From: Manduca sexta
Lineage: Eukaryota > Arthropoda > Insecta > Lepidoptera > Sphingidae
Assembly: GCF_014839805.1 (NCBI RefSeq)
Contig: NC_051132.1
Span: 5,332,001 to 5,396,000 of the forward strand
Reading direction: 5' to 3'
DNA length: 64,000 bases
Shown here: positions 23,498 through 35,482 of the stretch, piece by piece
Position numbering within the stretch: the first letter of the stretch is position 1
How the letters are laid out: the number at the start of each line of letters is the position of its first letter
The notes under the pieces: model-generated
What the model was told of the DNA's origin: nothing
Seen by the model: only the letters and a program-made list of their open reading frames with translations
Database searches by the model: none
Made by a program: the position numbers and the translations under genes

Positions 23498-24099
23498 TGT
23501 GTACACAGAATCGCTATAGAACCTTTTAAAATCTATACAGAAGAACTTGGACATTTTAAAATCGTTCATGATACTATCAATTAATTGAACAATACTTCTT
23601 AGAATAATAGGCCTTTTGTATACATGAGTCTGTTTGGATAAGTTTCTGAAATTCCATGTTTTTATCTTGAAACAAAGGTTTGAACATTGTTATAAATTTT
23701 AACGTGTACTCAATGTAATTACTGGCATTATGAAAATAGTTGAACGTGACCAGGAGCCATAGCCATAATGCCTTTCTACAATCGTTGTCGCTAATACAAC
23801 ACAATATGTATGGAAATGACATATCGTATCGATAAGTCTATCGCTAAGATGTCATTCTCATACATAACAGCCTTAACGGTTGTAGAAAGCCATCTTAGCT
23901 ACGGCCCAGTACAGTACACGTAGTAGATTATAATTTCAAGGCTAGACTGGCTTTACCATTACTTACTTTGTTCTTGGTCCCTTTGCTTTTCCAGTTGTAA
24001 ATGTCTTTATAAGTTTAACTACCTCATTAATTCATAATTTTGTCTCGCCCTGTGCTATGGGGCAAATTGAAAAAAATACAACCAATTCCTTTCTATCTT

Positions 24100-24242
24100 T
24101 CTATTTAATTAATTTCGTTGCGTGTTATGACTAATTAATGCTCCCCAAGAGTCGCCGAGCTTCGCCGCTCGATGTCATAAAGTGCGTGCAATTGCCGATT
24201 CTAGCCTACAGGAGTTGCAGTGGTGGGTGTGAGGGGGGATAT
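24100..24242 (+). mobile_element. 3' terminal fragment of an R1-clade retrotransposon
   Basis: The stretch from ttaattaatttcgttgcg through gagtcgccgagcttcgccgc to agttgcagtggtgggtgtga matches, on the opposite strand, the last roughly 140 bp of the R1-clade element at 59108-61112. Both copies stop at the same place (gtgggtgtgagg) with no poly(A), so this is a second, heavily 5'-truncated insertion of the same family. Confidence 0.7.
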
Positions 24243-27150
24243 TCTCGTGTTATTACCACTATTTGTGATAGACATAGCATTTATTAAGAGGCAAATAAAC
24301 TAAGTTTCACGACTAAGTTGTATGAAATTAAACGGTGAGGAGCTAAAGGGCAATATTTCAGCTTTGTTTAGTACTTTCAAATTTATTAAATGGAATAAGA
24401 ATAATGATAATGATAATTCTTTGTCGTAATATATAAACAAAGCGACTGGACAGTCATTTGGAAAACTAGGATAGTTACTGCACTATAGGGACTCTACATT
24501 TCAGATGGCACTAAGGGTCATGTTTCACGGTATTGGATATTTTCACCCTTGAGCGCTGTGTTTGTGCGCCCTTAATGATAGCCAAGTTTAACCAGTTATA
24601 CTTTTATTGTAAAAGAACTGAAACATTTTCATATTCAATCTGGTTTAACAAAAAATATTTTTTCTTTGTGTAGTATACAATTTTGATTTCAGAAGACCGT
24701 GAAAAAATAAAAGGAATAAACTAAAAGTAAAGAAAAAATTCTAAACTACAGTAAACCTTTTATCGTTCGCCCTTCCCTGTCATCGCGACCTCGTCCAAAT
24801 ACAATGTCAAGAATACACGCAAAATTAATTCAACTATTAATGGATGTTACGCAAGATTTTTTTACCCGAAATAACTTTGCCCGTTCGATATTTTAGCTAG
24901 CGGCGTGTCAAAACAAAAGCTCCGTATAGACGGACGGACGTCCAAACATTTCCTGAGGCAATTTTAGTTTGGAATACATTATCAATTTTATTATTAAACT
25001 ATTAACACTATCTTGGCACACCACAAGTCTTACTATCTTACTTAATTAGTAAAATAAATGCGAAAATTTGTGAAAACCTTTAGATTTTTAACCGAATTAA
25101 AAAAAGGAGGAAATTCTCAATTCAACTGAATGTTTTTTTTTTGAGTTTGTTAATTTTTATTAGGCACCGCGACTCCAAAATTGCTAAACTGCATATAGGT
25201 AATGTTATATTATTTTTCGTTTTTAGTGTTTTTAAGGCGATATAATATTTTGTTAAAAAGTTTTGTTAGAAGTAAACACAAAATCTATTCTATATCTATA
25301 ATGCCCTGGAATTTTACTACCAGTAATGGCTGGCGTCGGAAATATTTAAATTTTTTAAACAATTTTTTAAATAGATCCTATGGACGGTACTCTGTTCAAG
25401 GAACTTTTGTAGCAGAAATGGCTTTTAACGCAAACGAAGCTGCCAGCTACATCTAGTATAGCAATAATCGTATTTTATTTTGAATAATAAAATTATTATA
25501 TATTTTAAAGAAAACTGTATCTTTAACCTCAAAGAGAGTAGAAGAATGAGCGACATTCGGGCTCTTTTATTACAAATAAATTAGTCCTCTAAGGCTTTAC
25601 AATTTAAAACAACTTTTGACGTTTTTAAAATAAATTACGTCTACTAACGTTCATAATGCCAGTATGAAGCGCTAGAGTCTAAATATAAAAGGCTTCTTCA
25701 GAAGTAAGCTATAAATAACACATTATTTATTGACCATTTGCTAAAAATGTGTGTGCACTCGCCTTATAATTAAACCGCAAATTAATTTTATTTCAGATCA
25801 TATTCGTTTATGGAATGTTTCAGTTTCAATCAAGTCTGAAGTTTCAATCATCAATTATTCAGTGTTACCAGGTATATTTGTATAATATTAAACAATAACT
25901 ATGGCCCGTACGCGAGCATCGAGGAATCCCCGGTCGAGAAACTTTAACTTGTCGATTTCGTATTAATCGTTTTCATTTTGCACGTTCTAATTATGCAGAC
26001 TAACTTTTTTTTTGAGATCGGTGCCAGTCATTATGATAACTGATTTTAGTGCTTTTTTCCTAATGTTATATTTGGCTGGCACCGACATAAAATAGTTGGT
26101 ATACTAGGGTAGGCGTCCAGTTGTGATTTGAATTTTCGCTTTTAAATACTTAAGAAAAAGTTATTATATTTCCTTTTTTATTTTCTTTTTGAAGGCGAAT
26201 TAATTTTAATTGCCTACTCTATTTCACTCTTTTCTCTTTTTTCGAATGTTTCTTGGAGTCTGTTTAATAAGTTAAATCTTACAAACAGATATTATACATT
26301 CATACACTTATGAAATATGAAATATCATTTTTTAAGCCGATTAAAAAGTGTGTTGGATAAAAGTTTACTAATAAATAATTGCACTCGTCAATATGTCATC
26401 GTAAAGAATCAAATATAATAAAAACAAATAATAACAAGCTTATATAATATTATGCGACATTTTTTTGGCATTAATCTGCTGAAATCAGTGTCCGTAATAT
26501 ATTTCTGTATAATTTAAAATAAAGATAGTAAAAAAGATGTAATCTTTGCCAATTACAACCGCAAACTCCATAAAATTTCGCGCATTTAGAATTAAATGTA
26601 CCATAAATTGTATAACTTGTGTTATTCTTGCACTAAACCCATTTGAAATTACGTAATATGCTCGGAATGTTCTTCATTACCGGGTTCATGTTGCCAAACT
26701 ACATATTTAAATTCTTCTAATGCAAACAAATTACCGCAATGTACCACCACTATTGTTTATATCAGTATTCCTATTTATAATAATTATGTTACTATATGTA
26801 TATTTTAGCTTATATTATAAATGCGATAGTTGGTAAAAAATATTGCTTTCTTTGAAAACCTATGGTAGGTTTTCGATTAGTCTTATTTATATTGAATGAA
26901 GGAACTCTGTATATTTTTTATGAATGTTATAACTTCAGATTACTCCCAGAAGGAGTAAATGTCAGACAAGCAATCTAAAGATAAGTGATATGATTGTTCA
27001 TAAGAACTAGTAATGACCAAGCCTATGTAGTATCCTTAGTTTATTTACTGGTTCAATACATTAAATATCTACTTGAAATTTTACTCGAAGATGAGGTTTA
27101 TTTATTTTATTCATACGTCTCTAAGATATTTTATAATTACATTCTCTAGT
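24243..27150. other. AT-rich non-coding region
   Basis: No gene is recognised. A possible degraded Helitron-like end lies near 25420-25458 (aacgaagctgccagctacat, then CTAGT), but it is too short to call. The 84-codon frame at 25202-25456 ends inside it and has no domain. Confidence 0.45.
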
Positions 27151-27179
27151 ACGTCTATAAAACTGGAACACTAGTCCTT

Positions 27180-27260
27180 ACGATATTGCTTGGCGGTAGA
27201 AATAGACCGTGTTGTGGTACCAGTCTTTCGCACACAAAGACCTCTCACGGCTCACCTAGT
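27180..27260 (+). repeat. Repeat family 4, short fragment
   Basis: It contains gcttggcggtagaaataga and a diverged ggtaccagtctttcgcaca, matching the core at 18120-18190. Confidence 0.5.
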
Positions 27261-27734
27261 GCTATAATAATCCTTTATAGTACTAGGAGACCATAACTGA
27301 TCTGCATCATCGAATTAATTATATTTCCGTGTAGCACAGCATTGCACTAAGATCATCCATCCTTGAAATCACTTATTGGTATCCAGACGGCAAATAAACG
27401 ACACACAGTGGTATGCATCGCTTATAATGAGCTGCGATTTGTCACTTATTTGTAGCAACTAGCAATATAAATAAATAAAATAATAGTCAGTCACTATATA
27501 GTGTGGAAATAAAGCATTTTTCTTAGTTAATAGGTTCAATATTTAAACAATTAAAATAAATTTTTCGAATACGATTTTTTAATTCGTTTGCTAATTACCC
27601 GCAATGACTGAGTTTATAATGATAGGGCCCTCTTTGTCCTAAAGAAAACTTCTAAAAGAGATCTTATATCACAAAAAGTCTTTTACCTTTGCGTAATTGA
27701 GTCTCTTAAATATGATATATGAAATTAAAAGAAA

Positions 27735-28215
27735 CTGGACAAGTGCGACTTAAACTTGGTTGCTGAGGGTTCCGTTAAAAACTTGTAGATAAGGTATCTA
27801 AGTATATAAGTTCCAGTTTAACAAAATTAACTTTGGCGTTTGTACCCTAGACACCGTTATTACCCCAACCGTAAATAATAAGTTTGTAATGGTAAATTCC
27901 ATTTTTTATAATTAAAGTACCTGTAAGGCCTTGTTTCTTGCAAACTTTACTGATTCTAGGGCTACAAAGAAATACCCCCATAGCTTTTGATTCCTTCTTG
28001 AAACTGTAAAATACACAACAGAAATAGTAGTATCTTTGATCGCGTTGTGTTACAAGTTTGATTCCTTTATATTTGCAAACGACCCGACCCGTTTATTTGA
28101 TATAAAATTGAACTTGATGCCTCCACGCGTTCCTGAGAAAAAGGGTTTTGACAGACAGACAATAAAGTGATCCTATAAGGGTTCCTTTTGAGGTACGGTA
28201 CCCTAATTAAGATTA
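27735..28215 (+). repeat. Interspersed repeat family 5
   Basis: It opens with ctggacaagtgcgacttaaa and gctgagggttccgttaaaaa. It closes with gacagacagacaataaagtg, atcctataagggttcc and gaggtacggtaccctaa. The layout is a familiar lepidopteran dispersed repeat; its class is not evident from the sequence. Confidence 0.55.
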
Positions 28216-28544
28216 ATTTACTGACAATAAAGTTCTATTACAGAAAATGCGATTTTATATATCATTATCTTTTATAATTTCTAATTAACCTTTGTACGTT
28301 CATCAATTACCTTAATCATAATAATAAAAATAGTATCAGATAATAATTATTGTTGTTGTAAAGATTATTGTTTGTAAAAATCGGTCATGCGTGATACAAC
28401 GACGCTGTAGTCAGTTTTGACCAGTACAAACTAGTTATGTCAAGAAAAATCCTAAGATAAAAGTAGCTTTTATCACTTAGTGCAGTAAGTTCATTTTAGA
28501 AAAATAATTTCTAGGGAAAATAAATTTGTTTTTTTGAGCAAAGT

Positions 28545-28645
28545 GACCCTAATGTACCTGATGGTAAGTAGAGTGGGGTCCAGATAGTGTCGATTTACCA
28601 GAAGCGATTACCCCTCACCAGTCTACACAACTATGTTGCACGGTT
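28545..28645 (+). repeat. Repeat family 3, fragment
   Basis: It contains gatggtaagtagagtggggt, ccagatagtgtcgatttacc and agtctacacaactatg. Confidence 0.7.
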
Positions 28646-28864
28646 TGAAATCGAATACGAGCGATATTGCCTTGTAACACGTCACTCCATACTTACAATT
28701 TACACCTTACCGAGGAGATTTAATTATAAATGTATTTAAAGCTAATTGTATCAGTCGCTCAATTAAATACTTTGTCTTTCTTTTCTTATATTACTTACAA
28801 GTATGTAAGTTCACATATTGAAAGCTCTTGAATAATTAAACAGATTTCTTTAATCCCACACGGT

Positions 28865-29080
28865 AGACTGATTCCCCTGCACCGGATGGTAATTGGAGTG
28901 GAGTCCAGAGAGTGTCGATGGATGAGACATAATTATTGCTCGCCAGTTAATTATGCCGGTCTGTCTGGAACCGCATATACAAGCTGATCGCGAAACGCGC
29001 CACACTTACGTATACCATTATGCCGGGTTCAAAACTCTGTCTACGATGGTCACAATACGGGCGGATACATGACCGGAGTC
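28865..29080 (+). repeat. Repeat family 3, longer copy
   Basis: It contains gatggtaattggagtggagt, then ttaattatgccggtctgtct, then cgcgaaacgcgccacactta and acgatggtcacaatacggg. It ends shortly before the MITE that hosts the Polinton. Confidence 0.65.
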
Positions 29081-29105
29081 GAAACAGTAGTTCCACTAAT
29101 AAGCA

Positions 29106-29206
29106 TGTACAGTCAACCACAAAACTAGCTAAACAAATTCAAAACTTATACACATTAACTACATTCAAAATATTGTTTTTCTTTATTTAAAAAAAAAAGG
29201 AACTCC
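29106..29206 (+). repeat. Left half of the MITE interrupted by the Polinton
   Basis: It begins with tgtacagtcaaccacaaaa and ends with the Polinton target site aactcc (29201-29206). Its other half is at 53143-53250 and ends in ttttgtggctgactctaca. The uninterrupted relative at 58331-58553 has the same inverted termini. Confidence 0.7.
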
Positions 29207-29309
29207 AGTAGTAAGGGATTCACCGATACCCGAGCACCTGCGACGCCACCCCGCGCCCCCCGGCCGACGGGGGTCCGCGGCCTGCTCCAGGGCCGGGGCA
29301 CTATACTAT

Positions 29310-29617
29310 CCGCGAATTAATTTGATATCAACCGCGAATTAAATTGATATCAACCGCGAATTAAAATTATACCGACCGCGAATTAAAATGATATCAACCG
29401 CGAATTAAAATAATACCGACCGCGAATTAAAATGATAGCACCCGCGAATTAAAATTATACCGCCCGCGAATTTCATTGTTATCGGCCGCGACTTTCAATG
29501 ATACCGTCCGCGGATTACTCTTGTACCGTCCGCATGTTACGTCGAAGTTAACCGTGGATTTCATTACCAACGTCCGCGGATTGCATTTATATCACCCGCG
29601 AATGGAGTGATGCAATT
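29310..29617 (+). repeat. Subterminal array of 14 degenerate 22-bp units (left)
   Basis: Each unit starts with CCGCGAATT or a variant, and many contain a GATATC or ATACCG half. Units 1-7 (29310-29463) are close to ccgcgaattaaaatgatatc, and units 8-14 drift (ccgcggattac, ccgcatgttac, ccgtggatttc), ending at 29617. The period stays exactly 22 bp, two helical turns, despite the drift. This suggests selection on spacing for cooperative protein binding. Candidate binders are the integrase or replication proteins. Confidence 0.9.
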
Positions 29618-30064
29618 ACTTTACTCATGCTCTACGGCTCATTTTCAAGCTTGGACCTGTTCCCTTTGTTTCGTTATGCTTTTGTCTTTCTACTTTCTAT
29701 CAGTGATCCTTTTTTTATTGAAAAACGCTAAGGTCTTTGTATCGTATTTCTACTTAATAACCGTTTACAATTACTCAATACTGACCCTTTACACATTATG
29801 GCCATTGTTTGTGAAAGATAAATCAATCAATTGTTTGTCATACATAATACATTACCCAAATTCTAGGTACAAAACCTTTGCATCCTCTCATTGTTCCCAC
29901 GGGTGGTAACTATATTTTATCAATGATTTACTACTTCTCTATTATTTTTAACAATAGGTCTCGTCTCTATTATTCCCATTTCGAATAATACGTATTCAAT
30001 ATAAAATTTATGGTGAAAGTTGGAAACATGTTGAGTCTTGTCTGTAAGGAAACAATACTCTCCA

Positions 30065-30095
30065 TATAAAAGCCCGACTCAAAATCACATGGTAT
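30065..30095 (+). promoter_or_regulatory. TATA-type core promoter in the left terminal repeat
   Basis: TATAAAAG at 30065-30072 is followed about 20-25 bp downstream by an initiator-like aaaatcacat. The start codon of the spliced frame lies about 85 bp further on. The mirror copy is at about 52245-52275. This is inferred from sequence only. Confidence 0.55.
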
Positions 30096-30180
30096 CGTAT
30101 TCCACTCTGTGCTCTGTTCCAAGTGAGATCTCCAGTTAAGTGTAATAGTGAAGTGTTAAAATAGTGAAACTGTTATAAAA

Positions 30181-30788
30181 ATGAATGTAAGTACCTTTTA
30201 TACTTTGACCTAACGTTGTTATAACCAACCAGATGTTTAATTAATTGTTTATTGTATGTGTTGTCCACGAGGTTAATACATTTTAGCTGACTTCGATCTC
30301 TTATTAATTTATCATTGTTATTAACTTGTACATTTATACTTAGCATACCTATACGTATTTATCACATACTACTTACTTAACCGATAACTAAAACATTTTT
30401 ATAAATTTTTATTACAGTTTCCTGAAAATACTTTCAAGAGTTATTATTACGCTGATGACAACGATGAACCTAGTGACGAAGAAGGGACGCTCGCAGCCAA
30501 AGTCAATAAGGCGATCATAGCCAATAAAAGATCGAACGAATTTAACAACATCGATGACTTTTTCGAAAACCAAAGAAGAAAAAGACAAATACGAAAAAGT
30601 CATCCAGTGTTGGTCGATCAACGAGTGGTGGCGGCATTTCATACATCAAATCTAATAGCGACGACGGCACACATGCATCACACCTGATTAAAATTGAAAT
30701 TTACGACGTTAATAAAATAAAAAATATTGCAACGATCGAACAGTGGAAACACGCTGAAGTGCGACTTAAATATTACGCAGAAGTGACT
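30181..30788 (+). pseudogene. Small spliced gene of unknown function in the left Polinton repeat (frameshifted)
   Basis: ATG-AAT at 30181-30186 runs into a consensus donor GTAAGT (30187). A pyrimidine-rich acceptor ending ttattacag closes the intron at 30417. Exon 2 opens in phase at 30418 and reads FPENTFKSYYYADDNDEPSD, an acidic N-terminal region, as far as TGA at 30685. A -1 shift at the T-run 30559-30563 would instead join a second frame open to TGA at 30786-30788. That frame carries a basic KPKKKKTNTKK stretch (possible nuclear signal), a Gly/Ser-rich linker and a lysine-rich C-terminal part. The same T-run is present in the right copy. I do not recognise the family. An acidic plus basic, probably nuclear protein encoded twice per element would fit a DNA-binding or regulatory role, but that is inference. 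Confidence 0.5.
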
Positions 30789-31224
30789 GTGATAAGAACT
30801 TGCAAACCGTAAAGGACACCATATACAATATTACTAAACAGTTGGCTAAGTAAGGACGATTGTGTGAAATATACAATAGATACAGACAAATGAAGAAAGT
30901 GTCAGTGTGTAGTGCCAGTGCATAAACTTTTATAACTTAATAACTTTGAAATGTTCTTCGTGTGAAAGAAATAATTGATTTCATTTAGATATTATACTTT
31001 GTTCTAAGAAACCAATCATTGTATTTTTTGCGATTGCTATACTTAAATATTTAATAATTTAGATTGTATTGTAAAAACAGTGTTTTAAGTTACTCATCTA
31101 TTTGCATTTTGAACTCTTTGTGCTAGTGCTAAGTATAATTATTGTAAATACTTATGATTCTTTTAATATTTGTCAAGTCAAGTCAAGCTTACGATTGTAA
31201 AGTAATTGGGAACCGTTAAAACAT

Positions 31225-31724
31225 NNNNNNNNNNNNNNNNNNNNNNNNNNNNNNNNNNNNNNNNNNNNNNNNNNNNNNNNNNNNNNNNNNNNNNNNNNNN
31301 NNNNNNNNNNNNNNNNNNNNNNNNNNNNNNNNNNNNNNNNNNNNNNNNNNNNNNNNNNNNNNNNNNNNNNNNNNNNNNNNNNNNNNNNNNNNNNNNNNNN
31401 NNNNNNNNNNNNNNNNNNNNNNNNNNNNNNNNNNNNNNNNNNNNNNNNNNNNNNNNNNNNNNNNNNNNNNNNNNNNNNNNNNNNNNNNNNNNNNNNNNNN
31501 NNNNNNNNNNNNNNNNNNNNNNNNNNNNNNNNNNNNNNNNNNNNNNNNNNNNNNNNNNNNNNNNNNNNNNNNNNNNNNNNNNNNNNNNNNNNNNNNNNNN
31601 NNNNNNNNNNNNNNNNNNNNNNNNNNNNNNNNNNNNNNNNNNNNNNNNNNNNNNNNNNNNNNNNNNNNNNNNNNNNNNNNNNNNNNNNNNNNNNNNNNNN
31701 NNNNNNNNNNNNNNNNNNNNNNNN
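31225..31724. other. Assembly gap of exactly 500 N
   Basis: The gap is between contig A, which ends inside the left Polinton repeat, and contig B. A round 500-N spacer is a scaffolding convention and gives no distance. Open frames of 191-195 codons drawn across it are artefacts. Confidence 0.99.
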
Positions 31725-31807
31725 AAATTGGCAGGTTATTATAATTATTATGAAGAACAAAAACTAAAGTTATTAAGGTAAATGGAATTGACCGATCGAT
31801 AATATAA

Positions 31808-32025
31808 ACTGCCTCGTCGGTGTAGTTGCGCTAGCGGTCTTAGCGACTTGTGGATTCAAGTTCGAATCCGGGTCAAAAAGTTATATTGGTTTTAGGCCTA
31901 GTATCAGCTTGTATTTTGGAGTTTTGCCCAGTAATTGGGACTTACTATACGCAGCGAAATGTGCATATGTTATACGTTTGTCTATCGGAAAAGGGTAAAA
32001 GGCATGACGCTATGTTATATTAGAC
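31808..32025 (+). repeat. SINE family 1 relative (mirror of 6235-6450)
   Basis: It has the head actgcctcgtcggtgtagtt and a B-box-like gttcgaatccgggtc, as in the left arm. Confidence 0.65.
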
Positions 32026-32099
32026 TTTTACTCAATTTCACTGCAGCGAAACAGTGCCAGATCGTCACCAAAATAAACAAAGGTTTTATCAAAACACGT

Positions 32100-32182
32100 C
32101 ACAAAGATTTGTAAATAAAAAAGCGAGTGCAAAACACACATTGTCCATTATTGCGACATCTTCATACAAATCTTTGTGTTGT
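32100..32182. repeat. Small inverted repeat
   Basis: The arms cacaaagatttgta (32103) and tacaaatctttgtg (32166) face each other across about 50 bp. The mirror lies at about 6060-6145. This is probably the core of a short foldback element. Confidence 0.6.
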
Positions 32183-32269
32183 TTTCTACGTCATGCCAAT
32201 TTAATTAATAGGCAATGAGGATTAGATGTCTCAAAACTATAGGCAATCGACCGGCCTCCATTACCTCAT

Positions 32270-32545
32270 GGAACACACATTATGAAAATTAGTTGCCCTC
32301 AGGATCTCTGCCTCTTCGGGGATAAAAGACGTCATATATGTATCATGTGTGCGTGTGAGTGTGACTATATGTATATGTACCTGTCAAAATTTAGTATAAT
32401 GCCAAGCTGTTTTAAAAATCAAAAATGGAAGTGTATTCTATTGTTTAGAGGCAGAAATTATGAAAATTGGATGCCCTAATTGCATCTTCACCTCTTCGTG
32501 GATAAAAGACGGCATATCTGTATCATGTATGCGTGTGTGTGTGTG
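32270..32545 (+). repeat. Tandem SINE tails (mirror of 5625-5960)
   Basis: Two units with cctcttcggggataaaag and a GT-rich tract. The 65-codon frame here is a shadow. Confidence 0.65.
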
Positions 32546-32844
32546 TGTGTGTGTGACTGTGTACTTGTCAAAACTTAGTGCAATGCCAGGTTGTTTTAAA
32601 AATCAAAATGTAAGTGATATTACTATTGTTTAAAAGCAGACGCTCACCTCATAGTAACGACACGTTACTATCAGGTGAGCGTCTTGTTCGTCTCATTATT
32701 GAAATAAAAAAACACATAAGCTGGAAATTAATAATTCGTTGATATTTATAGTATACATAAATATCAACGAATCTGTTAATAAATTAATTTCCTACAACCA
32801 GATCGCGCAGTCTATCCCATTTACATAACGTTAGCTCCTATATA

Positions 32845-33125
32845 TAATTTTATTGCTTTGAATGACGAGACGAGCTTGCCGTTCGGCTGATGGTAAGCGA
32901 TACAACTGTCCATAAATAGTAGAAACACCATACAATTCCACCGCGCTCGCCATCCTGAGACATTAGATGTTAAGTCTATGTCCAGTAGTTACACTACCTA
33001 CAATGTCCTTCAAACCGGAATACAACAGTGACTACACACTGCTGCTTGGCGGCAGAAATAAACATTGTGGTGGTACCTACCCAAGTGGACTCTCACATAT
33101 GATAGATCTACTAGCAGTAAATGTA
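32845..33125 (+). repeat. Repeat family 4 (mirror of 5118-5395)
   Basis: It contains ttgctttgaatgacgagacg, ggcggcagaaataaacattg and tggtacctacccaagtggac. Confidence 0.7.
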
Positions 33126-34231
33126 GCTACTCTAAATAAATTTCCTACACCAATGTTATTATTAAAATCAACGTTAAATCCATGTTATTTTTAACAATAA
33201 CTAATATTTGCCAAAAATACACGCGCCTTTTCATCACAAGTGCGAGTAAATCTACTTTATCCATTAACACTGTGATCCCAATCTATAAATAACTTTACCA
33301 ACAGTTGGTTAAAGTTTATGAAAATTTAATTATTGAAAACACTCAAAGCCTCTAACGGATTATCCTACTGATATTATAAATACGAAAGTTTGCAAAGATG
33401 TTTGTTACAAGTAGTAGTGATTTCAGAGTGTATTTGGCTGTTTGGGAATTAGAGTTTTCACTATTGTGTTGATAAAGGACACTTAGTAAGCCTCAATGAT
33501 ATTTCATAGCTGTATTCAACGACTTATTTGTAAGAAGAGTAGAATATACACACATAGACACACGTATTTTATACCCGAGGGGGTAGGCAGATGTGTAACC
33601 AGTGCACCCACTATTTGCAATGGGTATTCCGTTCATATGATAGGGCCGAACCTTTCGCCATGGACGCACTAACTAGAATAACATCTTGTCCGAACTGGGA
33701 TTCGAATCCAGGACCTCAGCGTGGTAATTTTCTCTTATTTTGTTTGATAAAATCTGGCAGACTGACTGGCACCATTGACAATAATATTTCTTTTTTAATA
33801 AAAATAGGTAAAAAAGGACATATCTAACACAAAAAAGACAGAATTATTTATTACTTCTCATGCAAAAAACAATAAGCAAGATTATTTTACTCATATAAAT
33901 ATTTATTAATTACATAAATAAATCATTAAAATCTAACATAAAACGCATCATCAAATTCTTTTATAAAACAACAAAAAAGACTTTGAAAGGTTATGGAAGG
34001 GCTAGATGTCAAGCTGGAAAAACGCAATAATATCTTTATGACGTCACGAGTAATTACGATACGCGCGAAAGAAAGAGATGAAACCATTAGCCTCCTACGC
34101 GCCCATTTCCATTCCCATCCTTGCCCATTGCAATATTTAAAATATAAATTGTCGCTTCATTTTTTAAATTATTTTATTACTCCTTTCACAAAAGAGCTCC
34201 TTGTTCTTATTATTTGCCGTTACTTATAGAA

Positions 34232-35367
34232 TCTATACTATTATATAAAGCTGAAGAGTTTGTTTGTTTGTTTGTTTGTTTGTTTGTTTGTTTGAACGCG
34301 CTAATCTCAGGAACTACCGGTCCAAACTGAAAAATTCTTTTTGCGTTGGATAGCCCTTTGTTCGTGGAGTGCTATAGGCTATATATCATCACGCTATACC
34401 CAATAGGAGCGGAGCAGTAATGTCTTATCTCAGGAACTACCGGTCCCAACAGAAAAAATATTTTTGCGTTGGATAGCCTTTTGTTCGTGGAGTGCTATAG
34501 GCTATATATCATCACGCTATACCCAATAAGAGCGGAGCAGTAATGGCTAATCTCAGAAACTACCGATTCAAACTGAAAAATTCTTTTTGTGTTGAATAGT
34601 CCTTTGTTTGTGGAGTGCTCAAAGTTATATATCATCACGCTATGACCAATAGGAGCGGAGCAGTAATGTCTTATCTCAGGAACTACCGGTTTGAACTGAA
34701 AAAATCTTTTTGTGTTGGATAGCCCTTTGTTCCTAGAGTGCTATAGACTATATATCATCACGCTATGACCAATAGGAGCGAAGCAGTAATGGCTTATCTC
34801 AGGAACTACCGGTTTGAACTGAAAAAATCTTTTTGTGTTGGATAGCCCTTTGTTCCTAGAGTGCTATAGACTATATATCATCACGCTATGACCAATAGGA
34901 GCGAAGCAGTAATGGCTTATCTCAGGAACTACCGGTTTGAACTGAAAAATCTTTTTGTGTTGGATAGCCCTTTGTTCCTAGAGTGCTATAGACTATATAT
35001 CATCACGCTATGACCAATAGGAGCGGAACAGTAATGAAACATGTTGCAAATCGAGAAAAAATTATTAGTTTTGAGAGCTTCCGTTGCGTGCGCTGCGTAA
35101 ACGGTTAAAGTTATGCAACAATGATGTATGACGGGATTGTTCCTCTTAAAAGTTCTAAAAATATGTTATAAAACAAAGTCCCCGCTGCATCTGTCTGCCT
35201 GAACGTGTTAAACTCAAAACTACCCAACGTATTAAGATGAAATTTGGTATGGAGACAGTTTGAGACCCTGGGAAGAACATATGCTACCGGCAAACTACTA
35301 CTTTTATAACTGAAAACTTTAGCCTGAAAAACTTTATAACGCGGGCGGAGCCGCGGGCAAAAGCTAG
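34232..35367 (+). mobile_element. Helitron-like element with 123-bp tandem array (mirror of 2489-3630)
   Basis: A|TC at 34231-34233 opens the element and CTAG|T at 35364-35368 closes it after the gcgggcggagccgcgggc hairpin. The six-unit array spans about 34298-35036. The (GTTT)n run at 34257-34293 sits just inside the 5' end. Confidence 0.7.
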
Positions 35368-35482
35368 TAAGTAATAAATTCGCAGTAAAATACCCTATTG
35401 TAGAAGAAAATGTTAAGAATAGTAAATACATCAACATTATTGTTGACTATATGCCCACTATTTTATGAATTCTATTCACATA

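Larger units (their letters stand above)
29207..31224 (+). repeat. Polinton left terminal inverted repeat
   Basis: This is a near-identical reverse complement of 51119-53136 (coordinate sum about 82343). From the tip inward it has a GC-rich cap of about 100 bp (cacctgcgacgcc, ggccggggc), the 22-bp array, about 450 bp of AT-rich sequence, a promoter and a small spliced gene. It runs straight into the gap, so it may be longer. Differences from the right copy are a handful of substitutions and 1-2 bp indels. At 2 kb or more it is longer than the several-hundred-bp repeats usual for the group. Confidence 0.93.

Noticed and set aside
29310..29617. 22-bp repeats as a CRISPR array
   Set aside because: There are no spacers between the units, the units are contiguous and degenerate, and the genome is clearly animal. 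The array belongs to transposon termini.
29207..31224. Long terminal repeat of a retrovirus-like element
   Set aside because: The two copies are inverted rather than direct, the ends are AG...CT rather than TG...CA, and the duplication is 6 bp with capsid and protease genes of the Polinton type.
31173..31781. Long open frames of 191-195 codons across the first gap
   Set aside because: Almost every codon is N; they exist only because unknown bases contain no stop.
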